Below, in pieces: positions 19,933-28,055 of a stretch of DNA of 64,000 bases. Under the pieces are notes generated by a model, which had not been told where the DNA came from, made no database searches, and was given only the letters and a program-made list of their open reading frames with translations. The position numbers and the translations under genes were made by a program. Location: contig JBFWWP010000017.1 of the NCBI GenBank assembly GCA_050246115.1, positions 62,001 through 126,000 on the forward strand, read 5' to 3'. Numbering within the stretch: the first letter of the stretch is position 1; each line of letters starts with the position of its first letter. The stretch comes from JBFWWP01 sp050246115. GTDB lineage: Bacteria; Planctomycetota; UBA8108; UBA1146; JAJFFE01.

Positions 19933-21651
19933 CTACGGTGATTCCGGTTCGATGGCGACTTCGTGCCAGGGGACGAACGCCAGACTCACATCGTCGTCCA
20001 TGCCCGAGGGGTGCAGGTTCTTGACGTACGGCTTGCGTAGGATGACTTCCTTCTGGAAGGTCAAGAACAGCCACGGAACGTCCTGGAGCACCTGCTCTTC
20101 GGCCTGACGGAGGAAGCCCATGCGCAGCGCTGGGTCGGTCTCTGCGTACGACTGGTTGATCAGTTCGTCGACGACGGGGTTGTCGTAGAACGTCACGTTT
20201 CCGCGCGGCCCCTTGTTGCTCGAGTGAAAGAGCGAGAACAAGAAGGTCTCGGGGTCCGGGTAGTCGGCAACCCACCCGAGTCGAAAGAACGCCGGCTCAC
20301 CGGCGTCGGTCGCTTTGATGAAGGCCGCCCAGTCGAGTTGCTTCAGTTCGATCGGGATTCCGACGCGGGCTAGATCCTGTTGGACGGTCTGCGCGATCAG
20401 GGCGTTGTCTCCCTGAGAATTCAACCACAGTTGCACCGGCGGAAGGCCGCGGCCCTCGGGATAGCCGGCCTCCGCCAGAAGTTCCCGAGCCTTGGCGACA
20501 TCCTGCTTGAAGACAGGTCGGGAAGCGTCGTGCCCCAACGTTCCCGGGGGCAGAATGCCATTGGCAGGTGTGTACCGCCCTTCGAGCACATTGTTGCAGA
20601 GATGCTCGCGATCCACCGCGTAGTTGATCGCCAACCTCAGCTTGCGCGCGCGCTCGTCCTGGCGACCGGCATAGGGACTACCGTCCTTCTCGAGGTTGAA
20701 CCCGTAGTACAGGACCGTGAGTTGCGGCCACTCCAGCACCTCTTCCGACCGGTTCGAGTTCTTCCACCTCTGGTACATGCCCGACGTGACGTCACAGAGA
20801 TCCAAGTTGCCCGCCTCGTATTCCTTTTGGCGAGCGAGCGACTCTTGGATGACGCGGAGCGCCATTCCCGCGAGTTTCGGTTTGCCGAGGAAGTAGTCGT
20901 CGAAGCGTTCCAGGCGTAGGACATCGTTCTCGCGCCACTCGACGAGGCGAAACGGGCCGGTGCCGACGGGCTGGCGCGAGAACTTGTCGCCCTTGGCCTC
21001 GATCACCTCGCGCGGTACCACGGCTGCGTTGGTCATCGCCATGAGATAGAGGAAGGTCGAGTACGGCTTGTTGAGTGTGATGACTACTCGGTGCGGATGC
21101 GGGGTCTCGATTCCCGTGATCTCGGTGAACGTGCCTTGTAGCGATGACTGACGTGCGGCCTCAGCCCCGAAGATGGGCTCGATGACGTTGAAGCGCTTGG
21201 ACACCGTGGTCGCCAGTCGCGACAGGGAGTACTTGACGTCCTGCGCCACCAACTCGCGCCCGTGGTGGAACTTGACCCCGCGACGGAGGGTGAAGGTGTA
21301 GACGCGCCCGTCTGGCGAGACCTCGGGCATGGTTTCGGCCAAGCTGGGAACCAACGCGAGTTGCTCGTCGTAGGCGACGAGCGTATTGAAGATGCGCGCG
21401 CCGATCCCGTGCGAAGTCGTGTCCGAGATCAAGATCGGGTCGAGGTCTGGCGGATTCGTCAGCAAGGGGAGACGGAGGTAGCCGTCCTGCGGGGGCTTCG
21501 AGACCGAGTTCCGTTCCGCGCGCGGGGCGGTCCCGGCGCTATTCCCCGGTCCCCCGGGAACCGGCGGCGACTGCGACCAGCAACCCACCAGGAGCAGCAC
21601 GCTCGCGAGCCGTCCAACCCATCCCCTCGGTCCAAGGCACGTCCTCGGCAT
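19933..21651 (-). CDS. ABC transporter substrate-binding lipoprotein, SBP_bac_5 (DppA/OppA) family
   Basis: 572 residues from ATG 21651. A lipoprotein signal with lipobox LLLVGC (lipidated C24) precedes a linker rich in Pro, Gly and Ser. The family pattern follows: IFNTLVAYDEQLALVPSLAETMPEVSPDGRVYTFTLRRGVKFH region, NKPYSTFLYLMAMTNAAVVPRE, GTGPFRLVEW, LRLAINYAVDRE, GYPEGRGLPPVQLW. It would capture oligopeptides or a similar solute and deliver it to the two permeases. It is the first gene of the operon; the transcript presumably starts in the 545 bases upstream. Confidence 0.93.
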   Translation of the reverse strand: MPRTCLGPRGWVGRLASVLLLVGCWSQSPPVPGGPGNSAGTAPRAERNSVSKPPQDGYLRLPLLTNPPDLDPILISDTTSHGIGARIFNTLVAYDEQLALVPSLAETMPEVSPDGRVYTFTLRRGVKFHHGRELVAQDVKYSLSRLATTVSKRFNVIEPIFGAEAARQSSLQGTFTEITGIETPHPHRVVITLNKPYSTFLYLMAMTNAAVVPREVIEAKGDKFSRQPVGTGPFRLVEWRENDVLRLERFDDYFLGKPKLAGMALRVIQESLARQKEYEAGNLDLCDVTSGMYQRWKNSNRSEEVLEWPQLTVLYYGFNLEKDGSPYAGRQDERARKLRLAINYAVDREHLCNNVLEGRYTPANGILPPGTLGHDASRPVFKQDVAKARELLAEAGYPEGRGLPPVQLWLNSQGDNALIAQTVQQDLARVGIPIELKQLDWAAFIKATDAGEPAFFRLGWVADYPDPETFLFSLFHSSNKGPRGNVTFYDNPVVDELINQSYAETDPALRMGFLRQAEEQVLQDVPWLFLTFQKEVILRKPYVKNLHPSGMDDDVSLAFVPWHEVAIEPESP

Positions 21652-22197
21652 TGACCTTCCTCCTACCCGGGTTCGCCCACATGGTGCACGAGCACTGGGA
21701 GCAACGTGCCCACGCCGACGGACCGTCGGGGCTCGAGCCGTTCGATTCGACGCGGCACCGGTCGTTCGCCGCCCGGCCCTGCGGTCGGCTGCGCACCATA
21801 CCGGACCCGGTTCGGGCGCCCAAGACGATTCCGGCGAGCGGCGCTGCGGATTCGGTCAGCGCGCAGTGACGGATCACCCGGAAACCGAGCCCGGACGATT
21901 CATGCGGCGTCGGTGGAGAAGGGGCAAGGAGGTTGCTCACGGTGTCGTTCGATTCGCCAATGGCGAATCGCGCTCCGCGGCGTCGAGTTCGATCCTCCAC
22001 GGGGTGTTGCGCCCCGCCTCCAGTCGAACTCGACGCAACGGCTTGTCCTCGCCGCCCTTGCACAGTCTCGGGTCAGCGGACACGAAGCGCCCGGGCGGGG
22101 AACCGTGGTTGGAGGGATGGGTTGGGAAGCGGTGAGCGAAGTCCGTGCCTTCCCGCGCTCGGTTGCGGGCGGGGAAGGCACGGTGTTCCAGAAGTCT
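21652..22197. other. Intergenic region between the MamK-like gene and the transporter operon
   Basis: No gene supported. It should contain the promoter of the transporter operon (minus strand) and the end of the MamK-like transcript. A small palindrome (ATTCGCC-AA-TGGCGAAT, about 21953-21970) is present; its role is unknown. Confidence 0.4.
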
Positions 22198-23220
22198 TCA
22201 GTCGGCGCGCTTGAACTTCTTCCAGTGCTCTTCGGGGAGGTCCAGCGCGATCTTCAGGGCGCCGTTCGACCCGGCGTACTGGGGTTCCTCCACGGTCTTG
22301 ACGCGGCCGCCACCGTACTCTTTGAGCGCTTCTTCGATGGCCCGGGCCAGAGCGGTGATCTGGCTGCCGCCGCCGCCCAACAGGATGTGGTTTCGCATCT
22401 TGGCCTGGAACTCGGGATCGTAGGTGGCGATCAAGTCCTGGAGGGCGTCGACGGTCGGTGGCACCAAGGTGTAGCAGGCTTCGTAGATCAAGCTCGTCAC
22501 GTCGAAGGTCTGGGGCTTGCCTTTCACCGGGAAGGTCGCAATCACCGGGTCCATGTTGCGACTCACCGATGCATGAGCCTCTTTGAGCTCCCGAATCATG
22601 TGGATCGAGTGCTGCGCTTCCGGGAACTTCTTGCGGATCAAGTTTGCCAAGGTGTCGTCGATGGAGTCGCCCGCAACGTGGTGGGTGCGTTGGTCGGCGG
22701 CTTTCGGCATGGTGCCGTGGACGCGGCACAAGTCGACCGTGCCCGCGCCGATGTCGATCACGAGGGTGTCGCGGAGGTAATCGAGCCCGTAGGCGACCGA
22801 GAAGGGTTCGGAGCACACGATCACGCTGTCGGCCAGGTGCGCCGCAGCCTCGATGATGGCAGCCTTGCTATCGACGCTGGCTTCCGCCGGGGCACCGATC
22901 ACGCAGTAGATCGTGCGCCCGGAGGGGATCGCGGCCTTCGACATCACGTGCCCGAGCAAGTCGCGCACGGCCTTCTTCGCCGTCGCGGTATCCTTGATCA
23001 CGCCGCGCTCGAGCGGACGATGGAGGTCGAGCGCCATGCGATTGGCCACGGCCTCCTCACCGAAGATCACGTCTCGTCCCCCCAGCGCTTTGCGAGCGAC
23101 GTGGTCCTCAGGATAGCCGACGTACGACCACACCGTCTCCCGAACCCCCGTCGAGGTCGTGATGGACGTGCGACTCGTCCCGAGGTCGATTCCCACATAG
23201 ACCGTCTCTTTGTCCGTCAT
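22198..23220 (-). CDS. MamK-like bacterial actin
   Basis: 340 residues, ATG 23220 overlapping the upstream gene by four bases. It is an actin-fold ATPase: phosphate-1 motif VGIDLGTSRTSI near residue 10, phosphate-2 motif VIDIGAGTVDLC, and adenosine motif LLGGGGSQI. Beyond the generic fold, several stretches recall MamK of magnetotactic bacteria rather than MreB, ParM or DnaK: VGYPEDHVARKALG, RPLERGVI, VIGAPAEAS, VSEPF/CSEPFSVAYGLD, GTMPKAADQ and the C-terminal PQYAGSNGALKIALDLPEEHW. The length matches (about 340-360). MamK forms dynamic filaments that position magnetosomes. No other magnetosome gene is visible here, so the cargo is presumably different. The identification is from remembered sequence similarity, not a search. 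Confidence 0.82.
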   Translation of the reverse strand: MTDKETVYVGIDLGTSRTSITTSTGVRETVWSYVGYPEDHVARKALGGRDVIFGEEAVANRMALDLHRPLERGVIKDTATAKKAVRDLLGHVMSKAAIPSGRTIYCVIGAPAEASVDSKAAIIEAAAHLADSVIVCSEPFSVAYGLDYLRDTLVIDIGAGTVDLCRVHGTMPKAADQRTHHVAGDSIDDTLANLIRKKFPEAQHSIHMIRELKEAHASVSRNMDPVIATFPVKGKPQTFDVTSLIYEACYTLVPPTVDALQDLIATYDPEFQAKMRNHILLGGGGSQITALARAIEEALKEYGGGRVKTVEEPQYAGSNGALKIALDLPEEHWKKFKRAD

Positions 23221-24488
23221 GTCTTCGATTCCTCCCGTGAATCCTGCGGCCCCGGTGGTCCCTTGCGTCGTTGGCTTGCGAGTCTGCGACCCTCCGGGGC
23301 ACGAGCGGGTGCTGGCGACTCTGCTGCGGCGGTTGCGCCGCCTCGAGGTTTGACGTGTTTGCGTAGTTCCAGGTTGTCTTCCACCAGTTCCAAGAGGAGC
23401 GCGAGCTTGTCGTTGCGGTCCGGATCACCATCGCTCAACCCGGGTTGATAGATGTTGACGCCGCGAGCGTCCGCGTCGGTCAGCGCTCCCCGCCGAGCTC
23501 GATCGCGCTGCTCGCGGGTCTCGTCCAAGGTCCGGGACAACCGCGACACTTTCGCTTCGAGCAGGGCGATCCGTTCGCTCTGGGCCTGCTCGGCTTGTTC
23601 GCGGATCTTCTCGCGTTCGCTGTCGAGTAGCCTCTCGACGACCTCGCGCATGGCTTTCTCGGTCGCAGCGTCGATCCCACCCCCGCGAATCGAGTGGTCG
23701 AACAAGCGCTGCAGCTTGGTGCTCAACGTCGCGAGACCCGCGTCGGACACGAGGAAGCGTTCCCGACTGATGACGGCGAGCCGCTCTTCCTCGAGCAATG
23801 CTTGGGCACTCTCGAGCTGCTTCTCGAGCGCTTTCGCCCGGGCTTGGAGGTCGGCCTGTTCGATCTTGAACGCCTCCAGGCGTTCGGCGAATCCCCGCTC
23901 CGTCTCCTGCAGGAGTCGGTGCTTCTCTTGTTCGGTGAGCGAACGGTCGATCGACTCGACGGCTTGATTCACCGCCTCCTGGATCAACTCCGTGATCATC
24001 GAGAGCCGCAGCACGCGCACGTTGTCGTAGCGTGCCGCAAGCTTCTTGGCTTGCACGTGCAGGGCGCGGCTTCGCAGCGTAGCTTCGACGTCCAGCTTGC
24101 CGTCGATCATCACGCGCGGGCTCGGTGCGTCCTCCACGCTCGGAGGACGAACCGTTGCTTCGGGTGGCATGTCGTTCACCTTCATTTGGGTCGCCTTCGC
24201 GAGCGTGGCCTCGAGGTCGCTCGCTTCCGCTTCGTCATAGAACCGCCACTGAATCCTCAGTCCGTCGGTACCCGAGGCGACCACCCGGGCGGGGAGGACC
24301 AGCGACTGTCCGGTCGGCAACTCGAGGACCACCTCGAGCAAGCGATCGGGTGCGACCCGAACGGGAGTGGCGAGCTGCGCCTCACTGCGGCTGATGCGGG
24401 TCACGTCGACCCGAATCAACCCGCCCTCGGCGAGTTCTACGACGCAGCGGCAGCGTACCTGGGAGGCCTCGAAGATGCGGTGAACCAA
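23217..24488 (-). CDS. PilZ-like N-terminal domain plus long coiled coil; partner of the MamK-like actin
   Basis: About 423 residues if started at TTG 24488; the frame is open further upstream to 24902 but that part is Pro/Arg-rich and does not look like coding sequence. The start remains uncertain. The first 100 residues read as a small beta-barrel (RCRCVVELAEGGLIRVDVTRIS, VVLELPTGQSLVLPARVVASG) like PilZ or PilZ-related domains, though the RxxxR c-di-GMP motif is not obvious. From about residue 160 to 390 the sequence is strongly helical and heptad-like with Glu/Leu/Arg (coiled coil). A basic, Pro-rich tail follows. There is no membrane segment. Its stop overlaps the MamK-like start by four bases, which argues that the two work together, for example as a filament regulator or adaptor. 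Confidence 0.72.
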   Translation of the reverse strand: MVHRIFEASQVRCRCVVELAEGGLIRVDVTRISRSEAQLATPVRVAPDRLLEVVLELPTGQSLVLPARVVASGTDGLRIQWRFYDEAEASDLEATLAKATQMKVNDMPPEATVRPPSVEDAPSPRVMIDGKLDVEATLRSRALHVQAKKLAARYDNVRVLRLSMITELIQEAVNQAVESIDRSLTEQEKHRLLQETERGFAERLEAFKIEQADLQARAKALEKQLESAQALLEEERLAVISRERFLVSDAGLATLSTKLQRLFDHSIRGGGIDAATEKAMREVVERLLDSEREKIREQAEQAQSERIALLEAKVSRLSRTLDETREQRDRARRGALTDADARGVNIYQPGLSDGDPDRNDKLALLLELVEDNLELRKHVKPRGGATAAAESPAPARAPEGRRLASQRRKGPPGPQDSREESKT

Positions 24489-25035
24489 AAGATCGCCTAC
24501 TTCTCCGGGCGGACGAGTCCAAGGCGCGCTGGGAAGTCGTTTCCCATCGGTCGGGGGGCGCCCCCGCCACAGGGGCTGACGACCGCAAGGCAGGCCGGCA
24601 CCCACGAGGTTGCCGGCATGGCTCCGGGCGGGGCCCGCGAGCTGAGGGGCTCCGCGGGGCGCCCGGGGGTCGAAACTCGCCGCGCCGAGTGTATCGGCGA
24701 GGGGCTTCCCCGGCAACGCGAGCAACGTTAACGGTCCACCTTGCAACGGGTTGTCGGCGCTCGGCCCGGCACCCACCCGGGCGGCGGCGCGGGTCTTGGA
24801 CACCGCCCGACCAGGGAAACACGCACGAACCCCCATCTCCGGGCAAAGAAATCCGCAGGGGCGCCGCCCACGGCGTCGGGGCTTGGGGCTTGTTCGGCTC
24901 ACCGACGTCGTAGTAAGAGGCGGGCGCGGGGCGGGTGGTTCGCGGCCAATCGCCCCGACGCCGAACTGCGCGGACGAGCCGCGCCGTCACGCCGACCGGA
25001 CCGTCGGCCCGCCCGAAGGAGAGGAGGCACGCCCC
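24489..25035. other. Divergent intergenic region before the tryptophan dioxygenase gene
   Basis: No supported gene. It separates the coiled-coil/actin operon (minus) from the tryptophan dioxygenase operon (plus) and should hold both promoters. A GAGGAGG ribosome site lies at 25021-25027 ahead of the dioxygenase GTG. Confidence 0.4.
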
Positions 25036-25818
25036 GTGCCGCTCGACTACAGCACCTACTTGCGCGTCGATCGACTGCTAGACCTGCAAGTGCCGCAATC
25101 AGCGCCCGCCGAGCACGACGAGATGCTCTTCATCGTCATTCACCAGACCTACGAGCTGTGGTTCAAACAGATCCTGCACGAGGTCGGCAAGATCAACCGC
25201 AACTTCGACGAGGGCGACGTGTTCGGCGCGATCCACACGTTCAAGCGCCTACGCACGATCATGAAGACCCTTGTCGGGCAGATCGACATTCTCGAGACCA
25301 TGACGCCCGTGTCCTTCACGAGCTTCCGCGATCGCTTGGACACGGCGTCGGGCTTTCAGTCGGTTCAGTTCCGGCAGGCGGAGTTCGCGCTCGGCTACAA
25401 GCGTCCGGAGATGCTGAAGTACCAGCAACAGGATGCCCGGGCGGTCGCAACGCTTCGCCAAACGCTCGCCGAACCGAGTTTGGTCGATCACTTCTACACG
25501 TTCCTCGAGCGTCACGGCGTGCCCCTCCCGGCGGAGCTCCGGGGCCGGGGGCCGGAAGAACCCAACGTCGCGAGCCCGGCCCTGCAGCAGTCGATCTTGC
25601 GGCTCTATCGCGAGGAGCCACCCATGACGATTCTGTTCGAGTTGATGACGGACTTCGACGAGGGGCTCCAGGAGTGGCGCTACCGTCATTGCAAGCTCGT
25701 CGAACGCGCCATCGGCAATCGCCAGGGAACCGGCGGGTCCCTGGGGGTTGAATTCCTGAAGCGTTCGCTGTTCCAGCCGGTGTTCCCCGACTTGTGGGCG
25801 ATTCGAGCCTCGCTGTGA
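25036..25818 (+). CDS. kynA: Tryptophan 2,3-dioxygenase
   Basis: 260 residues from GTG 25036 (GAGGAGG nine bases upstream); LDYSTYLRVDRLLDLQ is the usual N-terminus. This heme enzyme opens the indole ring of L-tryptophan to N-formylkynurenine, the first step of the kynurenine pathway. Key features are the distal His in VIHQTYELWFKQ (near residue 36), FRQAEFALGYK, the proximal heme His in the YRHCKLVER segment (near residue 218) and the GTGGSLGVEFL substrate loop. The length is slightly short but complete. The stop overlaps the formamidase GTG, so the first two pathway steps are coupled. Confidence 0.96.
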   Translation: MPLDYSTYLRVDRLLDLQVPQSAPAEHDEMLFIVIHQTYELWFKQILHEVGKINRNFDEGDVFGAIHTFKRLRTIMKTLVGQIDILETMTPVSFTSFRDRLDTASGFQSVQFRQAEFALGYKRPEMLKYQQQDARAVATLRQTLAEPSLVDHFYTFLERHGVPLPAELRGRGPEEPNVASPALQQSILRLYREEPPMTILFELMTDFDEGLQEWRYRHCKLVERAIGNRQGTGGSLGVEFLKRSLFQPVFPDLWAIRASL

Positions 25819-26447
25819 TCTACGACATCTCGCCGGCGATCACCGAGCACCTCCCGGTTTGGCCCGGCGACACGCCCCCGCGTCGAGAGGTCTTACTGGA
25901 CCTCGAGCGGGGCGACTCCGTCACGCTGTCGACGCTGCATGCGACCGTACACCTGGGGGCGCACGCCGACGGCGCCAACCACTACGGTCGAGGGGCGCCT
26001 GGGGTCGAGGCACTCCGCATCGAGGACTACCTGGGGCCGTGCCAGTTGATTCGGGTCGCCGCGAGGCCCGGGACGCGTGTCGCGATCGAGGATCTGCCGG
26101 CATCGATCGAAACGCCGCGGGTATTGATCTGCACCCGCACCTTTCCCGATCCGAGCGGTGCTGCGGCCGGCTTTGCTCGCGACTTCGCCGCGCTCGAGCC
26201 CGCGCTCGTCGACCACCTCCATGCGCGCGGAGTACGCCTGATCGGGATCGATACTCCGAGCGTCGACCTGTTCGATTCCAAGGAGCTGCCGGCGCACCGC
26301 CGCTTCCTCGCGAACGGCATGGGAATCCTCGAAGGACTGGTCCTCGCGGAGGTCCCGGAAGGGGTCTACGAATTGATCGCGCTGCCGCTCAAGTTGGTCG
26401 GCTTCGACGCGAGTCCGGTGCGCGCGGTCCTGCGCGACCTCCCGTGA
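25815..26447 (+). CDS. kynB: Kynurenine formamidase (cyclase family)
   Basis: 210 residues from GTG 25815, overlapping the tryptophan dioxygenase stop by four bases (GTGA). It hydrolyses N-formylkynurenine to kynurenine and formate using a bound metal. The characteristic opening YDISPAITEHLPVWPGDTP and metal motif HLGAHADGANHYG (KynB proteins have HxGTHxDxPxH-like sequences) are clear, and GIDTPSVDLFDSKELPAHR is a strong KynB signature. The length equals the family norm. Gene order kynA-kynB matches known bacterial kynurenine operons. Confidence 0.95.
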   Translation: MIYDISPAITEHLPVWPGDTPPRREVLLDLERGDSVTLSTLHATVHLGAHADGANHYGRGAPGVEALRIEDYLGPCQLIRVAARPGTRVAIEDLPASIETPRVLICTRTFPDPSGAAAGFARDFAALEPALVDHLHARGVRLIGIDTPSVDLFDSKELPAHRRFLANGMGILEGLVLAEVPEGVYELIALPLKLVGFDASPVRAVLRDLP

Positions 26448-26571
26448 ATCTGGGTTGGGGAGCGTCTTCGGTTGGGCTGCCCCGGAGACAATGCGCTGGG
26501 TTCCTGGTAGAAGTACGGATGGTGTCTGAGTACGGGCCGCCCCGCGGACTCTGAGCGACTTCCCCCTTCTG

Positions 26572-27306
26572 ATGACCCTGAGTAGATGCATGGCGTTGGG
26601 TCGAAACCGCAAGAACCCCGATCGCCCCGAGCCGCCCCGTTGGACGCCCGACGACGGACCGGAGGCCCTCGCAACCGGTGTCGGTGCCGAAGGCCTGCTG
26701 GGCCCGGGTGATCCGAATTCGGATGCGGAGTCGGAGGCCGCCCGACAGCGAGACCGATCGCTGGTCGGCCGAGTGCTTGCCGGCGACAAGGCAGCCTTGG
26801 AACAGCTCATCGTACGACTCCAGTGCGTTCCTCGAATCGTGCGCGCGCTCAACGAACGGCGTGGTCGTCCTCTCGGCGAACACGAGATCGCCGACCTGAA
26901 CCAGGACATTCTGATCCTGGTTTGGAGAAAGCTGAAAACCTTCGAGGGGCGGGCGACACTAGAGACGTGGACCTACCGGTTCTGCGCGCTCGAGGCCATG
27001 AACCGATTCCGACGTTTCCGGAAACGGCGTCGCTTGGAGAGTGCGGGACTAGACGGGGTGGCTGACCGAATGTCCGTACCGACGGTTCCGTCACCGGTGG
27101 ACGCCGACGTCTTGTTCATCGGGTTGGACGAACTGGGTCCTCCGCAGTCCGTCGTCATCCGCATGAAGCACTTCGACGGGCGGACCTTTCGCGAGATTGC
27201 GGACCTGTTGGCGATTCCCGCGAACACGGCCAAGACCCACTACTACCGCGGGCTGGACTGGATGCGTCAACGCATTCGATCGCTGGGCGAGGATGGCTCG
27301 CAATGA
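26572..27306 (+). CDS. ECF-type RNA polymerase sigma factor
   Basis: 244 residues from ATG 26572; a second ATG at 26590 is also possible and there is no clear ribosome site to decide. After a Pro/Gly/Asp-rich N-terminal extension of about 55 residues, region 2 reads DRSLVGRVLAGDKAALEQLIVRL...DLNQDILILVWRKLKTFEGRATLETWTYRFCALEAMNRFRRFRKRRR. Region 4 reads LGPPQSVVIRMKHFDGRTFREIADLLAIPANTAKTHYYRGLDWMRQRI. Regions 1 and 3 are missing, as in ECF factors. The stop overlaps the anti-sigma start by four bases. It probably directs its own operon and unlinked targets when released from the anti-sigma factor. Confidence 0.92.
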   Translation: MTLSRCMALGRNRKNPDRPEPPRWTPDDGPEALATGVGAEGLLGPGDPNSDAESEAARQRDRSLVGRVLAGDKAALEQLIVRLQCVPRIVRALNERRGRPLGEHEIADLNQDILILVWRKLKTFEGRATLETWTYRFCALEAMNRFRRFRKRRRLESAGLDGVADRMSVPTVPSPVDADVLFIGLDELGPPQSVVIRMKHFDGRTFREIADLLAIPANTAKTHYYRGLDWMRQRIRSLGEDGSQ

Positions 27307-28055
27307 CGCGGCACGACGAGCAACACGAGCAGCGGCTCTTCGAGATCGTCACCGGCGACCTGGCACCCGACGCGCCGTTGGCGGCCGAGTTGCTCGCGTC
27401 GTGCAACGAGTGTCGGGTTCGTTTGGCTGCACTCCAGTCCGTGGTTACCGGGCTCGACGCGGCCGCGGCGGAGGAACGGTCGATTCTTCGCGAAGTGACG
27501 GCGGGCGAGGTCTCGCTTGCGGACCTTCATGCAGTGGGCACGGTGCTTCGCCAGGCGGCCAGCGGGGAATCACCGCACTCTCTCGAGCGAGCAGCCCGGC
27601 GTGATTCGGTTGGCTCGCGGATCCGGTCGGGCGGGGCCAAGCGGAGCGCGCGTCGACCGTGGCGGCGGTCGCTCGGCTTTGCCGCCATGCTCGTCCTGGC
27701 GGGCGCCTGGATCGCGATCAAGTTCGACCGGAAGCCCTCCGACGTCGAGCGAGACTTCCCGCTTGGGTTCAACGCCTTCGAGCTGTTGACTCCTCTGGGA
27801 GCCGTGGACCGTTACGGGACATTCGAGTGGCGCGGCCGGCTCCCGCCGCAGGGGTGGTTCGTCGTGACGGTTTCCGCTCGCGATGACATGCGCGACCTTG
27901 CGACCTCCGGCCCGATCACGGACACTTCGTGGACCCTTCCCGAGAGTGAGACGTTGGCGTGGCCCGACCAAATCCACTGGAGCTTGACCGTGTACGACTC
28001 TTCGGGCACTCCGCGCGTGAGCCTCTTCGACGGCGCGGAACGGACTCCTCGCTGA
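27303..28055 (+). CDS. Membrane-anchored anti-sigma factor-like protein
   Basis: 250 residues, ATG 27303 overlapping the sigma stop. The N-terminal part resembles the zinc-binding anti-sigma domain, with a single pair of Cys in LLASCNECRVRL and His residues near the start (RHDEQHEQR). One membrane helix (SLGFAAMLVLAGAWIAI) lies near residue 125. The C-terminal extracytoplasmic domain of about 110 residues is beta-rich (FEWRGRLPPQGWFVVTVSA). That would be the sensor part. The classical HxxxCxxC spacing is not exact, so I call it anti-sigma-like on position and topology. Confidence 0.75.
   Translation: MTRHDEQHEQRLFEIVTGDLAPDAPLAAELLASCNECRVRLAALQSVVTGLDAAAAEERSILREVTAGEVSLADLHAVGTVLRQAASGESPHSLERAARRDSVGSRIRSGGAKRSARRPWRRSLGFAAMLVLAGAWIAIKFDRKPSDVERDFPLGFNAFELLTPLGAVDRYGTFEWRGRLPPQGWFVVTVSARDDMRDLATSGPITDTSWTLPESETLAWPDQIHWSLTVYDSSGTPRVSLFDGAERTPR

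Noticed and set aside
22198..24488. Magnetosome island
   Set aside because: Apart from the MamK-like actin I see no mamA, mamB, mamE, mamI, mamQ or magnetite-related gene in 64 kb.
24489..24902. N-terminal extension of the PilZ-like/coiled-coil protein
   Set aside because: The extra 138 residues are Arg/Pro/Gly-rich without fold-like pattern and have no ribosome site; I kept the start near 24488, with doubt.
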